DNA of 55,868 nucleotides from Streptomyces sp. ISL-94. GTDB taxonomy: Bacteria > Actinomycetota > Actinomycetes > Streptomycetales > Streptomycetaceae. Within the stretch, counting starts at the first letter, position 1; every line of letters starts with the position of its first letter. This document shows, in pieces, positions 16,673 to 25,155 of this stretch. The notes beneath the pieces were generated by a model, which saw only the letters and a program-made list of their open reading frames with translations, made no database searches and was not told the DNA's origin. The position numbers and the translations under genes were made by a program. The stretch covers positions 1 to 55,868 of the forward strand of contig NZ_JAGGOZ010000071.1 of the NCBI RefSeq assembly GCF_018614075.1, given 5' to 3'.

Positions 16673-18246
16673 AGCGGAAGCTCCTGCTGAACGGCGGTGG
16701 TGGGGGCGGGGGTCGTGCTCGCGGGTGGCGGCGGAGCCGCTGCGGTGGCCGCCTGCTTCTGGGGCCTCCGCGCGGCCCGCTTGACCTTCCCGCCGTGCTG
16801 CGCCTCCCGTTCGCCCGTGATCCGCTCCAGCAGTACGGACGCGGGCTCGTCGGCGGGGTCCTGGGAAACGAGCTTGCCACTGAAGGCGTGCCTCAGCAGA
16901 GACTGTCGCAGGTGGGCGGATCGATGAAGCGCGCGGCTGGTGATGGCGGCAGTGCGATCAACTGTTTCGTGCCATTCGCGCAGCTCTCCAAGCAGCCTTA
17001 GCTGTTCGGCATGGGGTGGCACTGGGATTGGGAAGGCCGCCAGTTTGGTTCCGTTTACGTTGGCCTGTCCGACCTGCTGAGTAGCAACGGATGCCACGTA
17101 CCGCCGTCCTTCAGGACTATTAATGCACAGGCTCACCCATTCTGGTTCGATGCCAGGGGCGAGCTGACATCTGATGAGATATGAGGCAAAAGTTGCAGGG
17201 CCCATGTTGGACCGGTATATGGCTGACTTGCCGACCAGTTCCGCACTGTTGGTGCGGTTGAACAGAAGATCGCCGTCAATTAGTGTTAGCTTCGTGATGT
17301 CCGGGTGATCAACCGGAAGATACTTGAGCTTCTGCAGATCCAAGTGGCCGTCCTGGATGTTTCCCATTCGCAGTACGGGCACGTCACCCTCAGCCGGATC
17401 TGTGTGTGCCTTGGCTGAGGTCCCGTACTCGATATTGCGGCAAAGTCTGCCTAGAGGTTGGACGGACCAGTGAGATGGCAGGCGGATATGCGGACTGAGG
17501 GCGGCTGGCTCTGCCCGCTTGCGGCGTCCACCCTTCGAGGCGGTAAGAGATAGATAGTCATTTACCCGTTCGAGCAGGTCATCGACCAACCCATCTTCAT
17601 CACTAGGGCTGACCAAGGCGCCATTCATTGCCCGTTCGACGGCTGATCTCTGAAGAGCTCGGGAGCGGATCTGTGCCTTGTCAAGAGAAGCCGCAGAGGC
17701 ATCGAGCCGGGAAAGGTGGTCTTCGAGGGCTTCGACGATGCGGTGCTGCTCAGTGAGCGGCGGTAGCGGGATCCTGATTGCTTCCAGGATCTCTTGGTTG
17801 ATCTTGTAGATGCCTGCGGTGGTGCGTGCCGCCTTCTCGATCTGGGTCCGCACGATGGGAGACTCCCAGATTTGGCGCAAATAGCCCGGAGTAATTAGGT
17901 CGGGGTGCGTCCGAACCCGGATCATGGTGTCGGGAAATGCCGATGGAAACGGTACGCGGCGGACGAGAGCCCCTCGCCCCACCAATTTCAAGGACCCATT
18001 CCCGCGACTCAGGAGGAAATCTCCTTCGGATGCAAGGAAGGGCGCGGCCTGTTCTGCCGTCCACGCGCCCCTCTTGTGCTGAGAAAAGTCGATGCCTCCC
18101 GGCTTGAGGGCGGTAAGACGGAGAACGGGGAACCCGCCCTCCATGGTCTTGACCGAACGGCCATTGATGAGAGGCTCGCTCAACAGGTTCGCGAGGCGGA
18201 CTGATGTCCATCCCGCTGGAAGTTCCACGTCACCCAACCCGCTCAC
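16669..18246 (-). CDS. hsdS: Type I restriction-modification system, specificity subunit S
   Basis: The product is 525 aa, with two target recognition domains separated by conserved helices. TRD1 covers about residues 1-150 and ends in PLPPLTEQHRIVEALEDHL. TRD2 starts near LPSHWSVQPLGRLCRNIEYG and ends with PIPVPPHAEQLRLLGEL, giving the expected repeated pattern. The two TRDs would read the two halves of a bipartite target. The last 70 residues are a Lys/Arg/Ala/Pro-rich tail ending in QQELPL. The stretch about 17000-18000 is visibly less GC-rich than hsdM and hsdR, as expected for horizontally exchanged recognition domains. It overlaps both hsdR and hsdM by 4 bp. Confidence 0.96.
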   Translation of the reverse strand: MSGLGDVELPAGWTSVRLANLLSEPLINGRSVKTMEGGFPVLRLTALKPGGIDFSQHKRGAWTAEQAAPFLASEGDFLLSRGNGSLKLVGRGALVRRVPFPSAFPDTMIRVRTHPDLITPGYLRQIWESPIVRTQIEKAARTTAGIYKINQEILEAIRIPLPPLTEQHRIVEALEDHLSRLDASAASLDKAQIRSRALQRSAVERAMNGALVSPSDEDGLVDDLLERVNDYLSLTASKGGRRKRAEPAALSPHIRLPSHWSVQPLGRLCRNIEYGTSAKAHTDPAEGDVPVLRMGNIQDGHLDLQKLKYLPVDHPDITKLTLIDGDLLFNRTNSAELVGKSAIYRSNMGPATFASYLIRCQLAPGIEPEWVSLCINSPEGRRYVASVATQQVGQANVNGTKLAAFPIPVPPHAEQLRLLGELREWHETVDRTAAITSRALHRSAHLRQSLLRHAFSGKLVSQDPADEPASVLLERITGEREAQHGGKVKRAARRPQKQAATAAAPPPPASTTPAPTTAVQQELPL

Positions 18247-21200
18247 GCCAACTCTCGATTCAGCTCACTCAGCAAAGACCGGACGTCCCGCCCCGGGAAG
18301 GCATGCTGGAAGCCCCGGCCGCCGCCCTCGCCCTTGAAGGGCTCCGCGTTAAATTCGGCCGGGCCGATACCCACATCGCTTGCCACGACATCCCGTATCG
18401 ACCGCAGCCACCACAGCTGCTTCTCCGAGAACTCCGCTCCCGCCTGGCGCTGCTTCAGCAGCCAGCCCTCGAAGCGCTCCTCCACCGTATCCCGGTACGG
18501 CCGCAGCTCCGCGTCCATGCCCAGCTCGTACCGGATCAGCGAGATGAGGTCGGGGACGCCGGCCTCGCGGCTGGGGGAGTGGACCGCCGCGCCCAGGTCC
18601 TCGTAGTACGTCCAGAGGACCTTCGGGGTCCACGCGTAGTGCGGGCGGTGGATCTCCGTCGCCAGCTCACGCATGGCCGCGTACGCCTCGCCCGGCGAGA
18701 CCGAACGCGGGCTGGTCAGCGCTATGCTGATCGCCGCGATCTCGTCGCGCTTGTCCTTCAGGAGCTGGCTCCACCGGTTGACCTGCTCTCGGGCCCGCAC
18801 CTCGCGCGGGACCTCGTCCACATCGGTCACCTCGACCGCCGTGAACTCGTCGAAGACGTAGTCCTTGTCCCGGCGGATCTCCATGATGTGGCGCCGAAGG
18901 TCGGGACGCTCCGTCAGCGGCGCGATCGCGTTCTCGATCAGCGCACGGGCCGCCGCCGGGCCGCCTTCATCCCGTACTCGTTCCTGCCGGTCCGGGTCCA
19001 CCGCCTTGACGATCGCGCCCGCGATCTCGGACAGGGTGACTCCGCCCGCCGCCTGTGTCAGCTGTTCCCGCTCGTCCGCCGTCAGCTGCTGGTTCAGCCG
19101 CGCCAGCCGTCCCGCCAGGATCTCCGCCTCGTTCGCGCTGATCGACTTCGTACCCGCCTTGTCCAGCAGCTTGGCCAGCGCTACCTGCCGCGGCCCGGCC
19201 GGTACCAAAGGCTTCGCGTCCACCAGCGGGGAGTCAGTCACCCCGACCGCGTCCACCAGCACGAAGCGGTCCTTGCGGACCGTCGAGTCGGACTCCGGGG
19301 TGACCTCCTGGAGCTCCGTCGCGTCGATGGTCCGGGCGCCGCGCCCCTTCATCTGCTCGAAGAGCACCGCGCTGCGGACCTCCCGGAGGAAGATCACGCA
19401 CTCCAAGGCCTTGATGTCCGTCCCCGTGGCGATCATGTCGACGGTGACCGCCACCCGAAGCCGGGGCGAGGTCCGCAGCGAACGGATCAGCTCGTCGGGG
19501 TCCTCGCCAGCCTGGCGACTCTTGTACGTGATCTTCTTCGCGAAGTCGTCGCCCCGCCCGAAGACCTCCTTCACCTGGGCCAGAACGTCCTCGGCGTGAT
19601 CCTCGCCGACCGCGAAGATCAGCGTCTTCGGAAGTTCCTTCCGGCCGGGGAACCAGCGCTGCCAGTTGTCCCGGTACAGCGTCAGCACGGCCCGGACCTC
19701 GTCCACCGCCACCACCGACCGGCCGATCTGCCCGGTCGTGTAGGTGAAGTCGTCGTCCAGTTCCTGGTAGCGCTGCTTCCGGGTCTTGCGGTCCTTGACC
19801 CGGACCGTCGTGCCCTCCTCGATCGTCGCGCCGCCGTTCTCCCGCAGGTCGGTCTTGACGCGCACGATGTCGAAGTCGACGTTCACGCCGTCTGCGACGG
19901 CCTGCGGGTAGGTGTACTCGGAGACGAGGTTGCGGCCGAAGAAGCCGAGGGTCTGGAGCGTGGGCGTGGCGGTCAGGCCGACCAGGTGAGCGTCGAAGTA
20001 CTCCAGTACGCCCCGCCACAGCCCGTAGATCGACCGGTGGCACTCGTCCACGATGATCAGGTCGAAGGACTCGATCGGTACGGCCGCGTTGTAGGAGACC
20101 TCGATGGGCCGGTCGGTCGCGTACGTGTCCTCGTACGCCGCGTCGTCCGACGCCTCGTCCGCCTGATCGTCTTCGGGGAGCGCCTCCCCGCGCAGCAGGG
20201 AGTACATCTTCTGGATGGTGCAGATGGTCACCGACGACGCGTCCTGAAGGCCCGCCGCGCCGAGCCGCTCGACGTTGTAGATGTCGGAGAACTTGCGCCC
20301 GTCGTCCGGCGTCGTGAACTTGCGGAACTCGTCGTACGCCTGCCGACCCAGGTTGTTGCGGTCGACGAGGAACAGCACGCGTCGCGCCTTCGCGTACTTG
20401 AGCAGCCGGTACGTCTGCGCCACGGCGGTGAAAGTCTTGCCCGCGCCCGTCGCCATCTGGATCAGAGCCCGCGCCCGGTCCTCGCCCAGGGACTTCTCCA
20501 GCCCCGTGATCGCGTCGAGCTGGGCCAGCCGCAGGCCGTTCGGCTCCAGCACCGGCAGTCGGCGCAGCGCCGCACGGAACGTGGGCGCCGCCGGGTTCTC
20601 GTCAGCGCGCCGCATCCAGGCCGCCACCGTCTCCGGACGGTGGAAGGAGAACACCTCACGGGAGCGGGCGTCGGGGTCGAGCCGGTTGATGAAGTAGGTC
20701 TCCGTGCCGGTCGTCGCGTACCGGAAGGCGAACGGCTCCGCCTCGTGCCACACGGCCAGGCGGTGCTCCTTGAGGACTCCGGCCGCGTACCGGTCGTTCT
20801 GCTCGACCGCGCTGGACAGGTGATCACCCTCGCGCTTGGCCTCGATCACACCCACGATCCGGCCGTCGACGTACAGCACGTAGTCGGCACGGCCGGCGGC
20901 GAGGGTGAACTCGCGGACGGCTACACCGCTGTTCGCACCCGGGTTGATCTGGTCGCGGTCCTGGATGGTCCAGCCCGAGGCATGCAGCATCGCGTCGATG
21001 CTCTCGCGGGCCTGCACCTCGTTGAGCGGGGCGGGACGCTGCGCGCGGTGGATGATCGCCTCGCGCCGCTTGGCGTCGACCTGCCGCGGCGCGCGGCGCG
21101 CGGCCTCGTACTTCTCCCGCTGGACGCCGCGCAGCTCATCGATCTGGGCGGTCAGCTCGTCGACTCGGGCGGCCAGCGCGGCCGCCTTGTTGGCGTCGGC

Positions 21201-21806
21201 GCTGGTGATCAGACGCTCGGCCTCGGCCCGCGCCTTGCGTTCGGCCTCAAGGGCGCTGCTGGACTCGGTGAGCCGGATGCGCGCCTGTGTCAGAGCGTCG
21301 CGGTGGCCGGCCAGGGCTTCGCGAAGCTCGGCCAACTCGGCCGGGTCCGTGACCTGGGCGGTCTCACCCGGGTCGGTCGGCGGCACGAACTCGGCGACCG
21401 TACGGCGGCCCTCGATGGCGTCGTGGAACCAGAGGCCCAGCTTGTAGCAGACGCGTACGGCGGCCAGGGCGCGCGAGGTGTCGAACAGGTGGTTGTGGGC
21501 GGCCTTGTTGCGGTCGCGGCGCAGCTGGTCGAAGTCGTTGCGGACCTCGGGGACGAGAACCCCGGCCCGGGTCAGGGCGATCAGCCGGTCGACCTGCCGG
21601 TCACCTTCGATCCGCATGCCGATCCGGGTGACCAGCTCTTCCGCGAGTACTTCGCCGAACTGCCCCGCCTGAACCAGGGAAGAGTTGGGGTGCGTGAACA
21701 CCGTTGCCTCTGCCGAGGCTCCGTACAGAGCGAGCAAGGGCTGATGCCGGTGCAGGAGCCCGAAGTTCGGTGATGCTTTCGCGAAGTCGCGAAGCCGGTC
21801 GTCCAC
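18243..21806 (-). CDS. hsdR: Type I restriction-modification system, restriction/translocase subunit R
   Basis: The product is 1187 aa from a GTG start preceded by GGGGGAC. The N-terminal 130 residues are a DUF4145-like helical domain (DFDQLRRDRNKAAHNH), followed by a coiled coil rich in Ala, Glu and Arg (about 145-250). The HSDR_N nuclease domain has ADYVLYVDGRIVGVIEAK, giving the Asp and the ExK of the PD-(D/E)XK site. The helicase motor has motif I ATGAGKT (Lys457), motif II DECH (about 586-589) and motif III GLTATP. It translocates DNA and cuts unmethylated invaders far from the site. It is the first gene of the hsdRSM operon and lies just 3' of a tRNA-Arg gene. Confidence 0.97.
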   Translation of the reverse strand: MDDRLRDFAKASPNFGLLHRHQPLLALYGASAEATVFTHPNSSLVQAGQFGEVLAEELVTRIGMRIEGDRQVDRLIALTRAGVLVPEVRNDFDQLRRDRNKAAHNHLFDTSRALAAVRVCYKLGLWFHDAIEGRRTVAEFVPPTDPGETAQVTDPAELAELREALAGHRDALTQARIRLTESSSALEAERKARAEAERLITSADANKAAALAARVDELTAQIDELRGVQREKYEAARRAPRQVDAKRREAIIHRAQRPAPLNEVQARESIDAMLHASGWTIQDRDQINPGANSGVAVREFTLAAGRADYVLYVDGRIVGVIEAKREGDHLSSAVEQNDRYAAGVLKEHRLAVWHEAEPFAFRYATTGTETYFINRLDPDARSREVFSFHRPETVAAWMRRADENPAAPTFRAALRRLPVLEPNGLRLAQLDAITGLEKSLGEDRARALIQMATGAGKTFTAVAQTYRLLKYAKARRVLFLVDRNNLGRQAYDEFRKFTTPDDGRKFSDIYNVERLGAAGLQDASSVTICTIQKMYSLLRGEALPEDDQADEASDDAAYEDTYATDRPIEVSYNAAVPIESFDLIIVDECHRSIYGLWRGVLEYFDAHLVGLTATPTLQTLGFFGRNLVSEYTYPQAVADGVNVDFDIVRVKTDLRENGGATIEEGTTVRVKDRKTRKQRYQELDDDFTYTTGQIGRSVVAVDEVRAVLTLYRDNWQRWFPGRKELPKTLIFAVGEDHAEDVLAQVKEVFGRGDDFAKKITYKSRQAGEDPDELIRSLRTSPRLRVAVTVDMIATGTDIKALECVIFLREVRSAVLFEQMKGRGARTIDATELQEVTPESDSTVRKDRFVLVDAVGVTDSPLVDAKPLVPAGPRQVALAKLLDKAGTKSISANEAEILAGRLARLNQQLTADEREQLTQAAGGVTLSEIAGAIVKAVDPDRQERVRDEGGPAAARALIENAIAPLTERPDLRRHIMEIRRDKDYVFDEFTAVEVTDVDEVPREVRAREQVNRWSQLLKDKRDEIAAISIALTSPRSVSPGEAYAAMRELATEIHRPHYAWTPKVLWTYYEDLGAAVHSPSREAGVPDLISLIRYELGMDAELRPYRDTVEERFEGWLLKQRQAGAEFSEKQLWWLRSIRDVVASDVGIGPAEFNAEPFKGEGGGRGFQHAFPGRDVRSLLSELNRELA

Positions 21807-21860
21807 GTGTCTGTCCCCCGAATCGTGGTCTCAGCGGGTATCCATCGTGCAGAACGCAAG

Positions 21861-21899
21861 AAGACCCTCCAACAGTACGAACACTGTTTGGAGGGTCTT
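21861..21899 (-). terminator. Hairpin terminator downstream of tRNA-Arg
   Basis: The arms 21861-21876 and 21883-21899 pair over 16 bp with one bulged base (left arm AAGACCCTCCAACAGT), with a 6-nt loop. It lies 18 bp past the tRNA 3' end and 54 bp before the hsdR start, so it should end tRNA transcription and insulate hsdR. There is no long T-tract, which is usual for Streptomyces. Confidence 0.75.
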
Positions 21900-21900
21900 C

Positions 21901-21920
21901 GGCACTTCCTGCGAAGTGCC
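21901..21920. repeat. Perfect 8-bp inverted repeat abutting the tRNA-Arg 3' end
   Basis: GGCACTTC and GAAGTGCC are separated by 4 nt. The right arm overlaps the last 4 nt of the tRNA gene. It may be a processing or termination hairpin, or part of an old attachment site at the tRNA 3' end; the sequence does not decide. Confidence 0.5.
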
Positions 21921-21988
21921 CCCGGCAGGATTCGAACCTGCGCACACGGCTCCGGAGGCCGTTGCTCTATCCCCTGAGCTACGGGGGC
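21917..21988 (-). tRNA. tRNA-Arg (anticodon CCG)
   Basis: The minus strand folds into a 72-nt tRNA. The acceptor stem GCCCCCG pairs with CGGGGGC plus discriminator A. The D arm contains GCTCAGGGGATAGAGC. The anticodon stem ACGGC/GCCGT encloses the loop CTCCGGA with anticodon CCG. The T arm contains GGTTCGAATCC. CCA is not encoded. A -10-like TAGTGT lies at 22018-22023, about 30 nt upstream. It separates the core chromosome on the right from the restriction operon on its 3' side. Confidence 0.97.
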
Positions 21989-22142
21989 GTGTCGTTCGCT
22001 GTGCGGCGACGGGTTGAACACTACCAGCTTCCGCGGGGTGATCAGGAACCCCTTTTGCGGGGGAGCGGGGGTGCGTCGCTCGGGCGGGGTGGAAGTGGCA
22101 AAAACCCGGACGCGGGGGCTCGGCTCGACCTACTCTCGAGTT

Positions 22143-22568
22143 GTGCCAGGCATCTCAGGCCGGGTGCTTGTTGTCGATGACAACAAGGTCATCCGGCAGC
22201 TGATCAAGGTCAATCTCGAGCTGGAGGGCTTCGAGGTCGTGACCGCGAACGATGGTGCCGAGTGTCTGGACGTCGTGCATCACGTGTGTCCCGACGTGAT
22301 CACCCTTGATGTGGTCATGCCCCGGCTGGACGGGTTCGGGGCCGCCGCGCACTTGCGGGCCGATCCGCGGACCAGGGATGTGCCCGTCGTGATCGTGAGC
22401 GCCTGTACGCAGTACGAGGTGGAGGCCGGGATCGGGGCCGGGGTGGATGCCTTCGTCGCCAAGCCCTTCGAGCCGGCCGAGCTGGTGCGCGTCGTGTGGC
22501 GGCTGGTCGAGCGCAAGGACCGGCGCGACGGGAGGAAAGGGGCTCCCGCCGGGAGGGGGAGGGGCTGA
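22143..22568 (+). CDS. Single-domain response regulator
   Basis: With the GTG at 22143 the product is 141 aa, just a receiver domain: the acidic pair Asp12-Asp13 (VLVVDDNKV), phospho-acceptor Asp56 (TLDVVMPRLDG), Ser86 (VIVSA) and Lys107 (FVAKPF). There is no DNA-binding or enzymatic output domain. A longer in-frame start at 22014 would overlap the tRNA promoter and adds residues unlike the family. No Shine-Dalgarno is visible, and a TACTCT -10-like box sits 6 nt before the GTG, so the mRNA may be leaderless. No cognate kinase is adjacent. It may relay phosphate or bind another protein. Confidence 0.88.
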   Translation: MPGISGRVLVVDDNKVIRQLIKVNLELEGFEVVTANDGAECLDVVHHVCPDVITLDVVMPRLDGFGAAAHLRADPRTRDVPVVIVSACTQYEVEAGIGAGVDAFVAKPFEPAELVRVVWRLVERKDRRDGRKGAPAGRGRG

Positions 22569-22650
22569 TCCCGTCCTTTGTATGTGGCGCCTTATTTCAC
22601 ATGGCGAAACCCTTCGCGGGGTGAGAGGGGGTCTCCCCTAGGCTGGTCCC

Positions 22651-23652
22651 GTGAACCCCGCCGACCTCCCCCGTACCGTCGTACGCGCCGTGCGCTGCGC
22701 CGTGGAGGACGGGGAGCTGGCGGCCGGTGTGGTCGTGCCCGAGCGGGTTGTCGTGGAGAGGACCCGGCCCGGTGGGGTGGGGGAGTATGCCACCCCCGTT
22801 GCTTTTCAGGTCGCCAAGGGGGCCGGATGTGCGCCCCGCGAGGTGGCGGACGTGCTGGCCCGCCGGCTCGGCCGGGAGCCGGGGATCGAGCGCGTTGCCG
22901 TCACGGGTGCCGGATTCCTCAATTTCGTACTGCCCCCGCCGTCCGCCCCCCTCGTCATCCAGGAAGCGATCGTCCAGGACATCGTGATCCGGGACGTGCG
23001 GGGAGGGGCCGCGGTCGTCACCGATGCCAATGCCGACACCGACGCCACCGTCGAAATCGGTCTCGGGCTGCGCGAGCGCGTCGTACGGGAGACCGTGCTG
23101 CGGCTCCTGAGCAGCCAGGGCGGCAGTGAGCAGGACGTGCCCGACGCCCTTCCCGTCGCGCCCCTCGCCAAGCGGGACGCGGACGTCGTCGAGCGCTACG
23201 GGGCCGACGCCGCGCGGTGGGGGATGCTGGCCGTGCCGGCCCGGGAGACCCCCGCGTTCTGCGACGTGCTGCTGCTCCAGGGCGAGGGGAGCGAGTTCTT
23301 CCGGGTGCGGTACGCCCATGCGCGCAGCCGGGCGCTGCTGAGGAATGCGGGGCAGCTGGGATTCGGGCCCGTCGTCGGGGACGTGGATGACGCCCCCGAG
23401 CTGCTGCGCGTGCTCGCCGGCCACCCCCTCGTACTCGAAGCCGCCGCGCACCACCGGGCGCCCGAGCGCCTCACCCGGCACCTCGTCGAGCTGGCGGACG
23501 CGCTGCTCGACTTCCAGTACCGCGTACTGCCCAAGGGGGACGAGAAACCCTCGGCCGCCCACCGCGCCCGGCTGGCTCTTGCCGAAGCCGCCGGGACGGT
23601 GCTGGCCGGCGGCCTGGCCCTCCTCGGCATAGATGCACCGACACGTTTGTGA
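22651..23652 (+). CDS. nrtL: ArgS-related anticodon-binding protein NrtL
   Basis: The product is 333 aa. It combines an arginyl-tRNA synthetase N-terminal additional domain (residues about 35-95: YATPVAFQVAKGAG, then VAVTGAGFLNFVLPP) with a C-terminal DALR-type anticodon-binding helix bundle (FFRVRYAHARSRALLRNAG, then LADALLDFQYRVLP). The catalytic Rossmann core with HIGH and KMSKS motifs is absent, so it cannot aminoacylate tRNA. The family is conserved in actinomycetes directly upstream of lysA, and its function is not established. It ends 19 bp before the lysA ATG, so the two are probably co-transcribed. The nearby tRNA-Arg is suggestive but not evidence of a link. Confidence 0.85.
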   Translation: MNPADLPRTVVRAVRCAVEDGELAAGVVVPERVVVERTRPGGVGEYATPVAFQVAKGAGCAPREVADVLARRLGREPGIERVAVTGAGFLNFVLPPPSAPLVIQEAIVQDIVIRDVRGGAAVVTDANADTDATVEIGLGLRERVVRETVLRLLSSQGGSEQDVPDALPVAPLAKRDADVVERYGADAARWGMLAVPARETPAFCDVLLLQGEGSEFFRVRYAHARSRALLRNAGQLGFGPVVGDVDDAPELLRVLAGHPLVLEAAAHHRAPERLTRHLVELADALLDFQYRVLPKGDEKPSAAHRARLALAEAAGTVLAGGLALLGIDAPTRL

Positions 23653-23671
23653 CCTGCGAAAAGAGATACCG

Positions 23672-25063
23672 ATGAGCCGCTCCGCGCACCCCGCCGGGCC
23701 CCGCCACGCCGACGTCCTGCCCGAGGGGCACTACTCTCCGCCGCCCGCCGACCTGAACGCCCTCGACGAGAAGGTCTGGGCGCGGACCGTTCAGCGCAAT
23801 GCCGATGGCGTGGTCGCCGTGGGCGGCATCGAAGTGACCCGGCTCGCCGAGGAGTTCGGGACTCCCGCCTTCTTCCTCGACGAAGAGGACTTCCGGGCTC
23901 GGTGCCGGGCCTGGGCGCACGCCTTCGGCAAGGACGCCGATGTCTTCTACGCGGGGAAGGCGTTTCTCTCCAAGGCCGTCGTGAAGTGGCTGAAGGAGGA
24001 AGGGCTGAATCTCGATGTGTGCTCGGGCGGGGAGCTGGCCACCGCCCTCGCCGCCGAGATGCCCGCCTCGCGCATCGCCTTCCACGGCAACAACAAGTCC
24101 GAGGCCGAGATCCGCCGCGCCATCGAGGCCGGCGTCGGGCGGATCGTGCTCGACTCCTTCCAGGAGATCGCCCGCGTCGCGCACATCGCCCGTGAGCTGG
24201 GCGTGCGCCAGCCCGTCCAGATCCGCGTGACGGTCGGGGTGGAAGCGCATACGCATGAGTTCATCGCAACCGCTCACGAAGACCAGAAGTTCGGGATCGC
24301 CGTAGCCGACGGGGCCGCCGCCGAGGCCGTGCGGCGGGCGCTCGGGCACGACAGCCTCGAGGTGCTCGGCGTCCACTCCCACATCGGCTCGCAGATCTTC
24401 GACATGGCCGGCTTCGAGGTCTCCGCCAAGCGGGTCGTCCAGCTGCTGGCCGCCGTGCGCGACGAGCACGGAGTCGAGCTTCCCGAGATCGACCTCGGAG
24501 GCGGGCTCGGCATCGCGTACACCCCCGACGACGACCCGCGCGAGCCCCACGAGATCGCCAAGGCGCTCACCGAGATCGTCGCGCGGGAGTGCGAGAGCGC
24601 GGGCCTGCGCGCGCCCCGCATCTCCGTCGAGCCCGGCCGCGCCATCGTCGGACCCACCGCCTTCACCCTCTACGAGGTCGGAACGATCAAGCCGCTCGAG
24701 GGCCTGCGGACGTACGTCTCCGTCGACGGCGGGATGTCCGACAACATCCGGACCGCCCTCTACGACGCCGAGTACTCCGTCACCCTCGTCTCCCGCACCT
24801 CCGACGCCGAGCCGATGCTCTCCCGCGTCGTCGGCAAGCACTGCGAGAGCGGCGACATCGTCGTCAAGGACGCGTTCCTGCCCGCCGACCTCGCCCCCGG
24901 CGACCTCCTCGCCGTGCCCGCCACCGGTGCCTACTGCCGCTCCATGGCCAGCAACTACAACCACGCGCTGCGTCCGCCCGTCGTCGCCGTGCGTGACGGA
25001 CAGGCCCGGGTGATCGTCCGGCGCGAGACGGAGGAAGATCTCCTGCGCCTCGACCTCGGATGA
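23672..25063 (+). CDS. lysA: Diaminopimelate decarboxylase
   Basis: The product is 463 aa from the ATG at 23672 (AAGAG upstream). It is a PLP-dependent fold-III decarboxylase converting meso-diaminopimelate to L-lysine, the last step of the pathway. The PLP lysine is Lys96 in VFYAGKAF. HSHIGSQ, the phosphate-binding GGGLGI, EPGRAIVG and the active-site CESGD are all present. It is followed by hom, thrC and thrB, giving an aspartate-family cluster. A dispersed repeat and a long inverted repeat separate it from hom, so lysA probably terminates there. Confidence 0.97.
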   Translation: MSRSAHPAGPRHADVLPEGHYSPPPADLNALDEKVWARTVQRNADGVVAVGGIEVTRLAEEFGTPAFFLDEEDFRARCRAWAHAFGKDADVFYAGKAFLSKAVVKWLKEEGLNLDVCSGGELATALAAEMPASRIAFHGNNKSEAEIRRAIEAGVGRIVLDSFQEIARVAHIARELGVRQPVQIRVTVGVEAHTHEFIATAHEDQKFGIAVADGAAAEAVRRALGHDSLEVLGVHSHIGSQIFDMAGFEVSAKRVVQLLAAVRDEHGVELPEIDLGGGLGIAYTPDDDPREPHEIAKALTEIVARECESAGLRAPRISVEPGRAIVGPTAFTLYEVGTIKPLEGLRTYVSVDGGMSDNIRTALYDAEYSVTLVSRTSDAEPMLSRVVGKHCESGDIVVKDAFLPADLAPGDLLAVPATGAYCRSMASNYNHALRPPVVAVRDGQARVIVRRETEEDLLRLDLG

Positions 25064-25071
25064 TCTCCATA

Positions 25072-25101
25072 TTTCTGGGAGAAGGCCCCAGACCCCCAAA
25101 A
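25072..25101. repeat. Copy of a dispersed intergenic hairpin element
   Basis: A G-rich arm (CTGGGAG) faces GGCCCCAGACCCCC and an A-run. The same layout recurs before atpA at 43031-43060. Short GC-rich hairpins ending in CCCCAGACCCC are scattered between genes in many Streptomyces chromosomes. Confidence 0.5.
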
Positions 25102-25106
25102 TAGGT

Positions 25107-25155
25107 GTCTCACTCAATGGACCGAGGGTGGAAACTGCTGTCCATTGAGTGAGAC
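25107..25155. promoter_or_regulatory. Perfect 16-bp inverted repeat upstream of hom
   Basis: GTCTCACTCAATGGAC (25107-25122) recurs exactly inverted at 25140-25155, with 17 nt between. It lies 44 bp after lysA and 65 bp before hom. The loop centre and arms are AT-richer than the surroundings. It could be the lysA terminator or an operator for the hom-thrC unit; symmetry this exact over separated arms is also typical of a dimer-binding site. A second GC-only hairpin follows at about 25165-25189. No leader peptide was found. Confidence 0.6.

Noticed and set aside
18204..21773. Plus-strand open frame of nearly 1200 codons opposite hsdR
   Set aside because: It is the antisense shadow of hsdR, open only because of high third-position GC. 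It is Arg/Leu/Asp-rich with no domain, while hsdR has every expected motif.
12838..21988. Attachment site duplicate of the tRNA-Arg 3' end
   Set aside because: I looked for the tRNA 3' segment (CGAATCCTGCCGGGGGCA and its complement) elsewhere in the window and did not see it. The island boundary on the left stays unknown.
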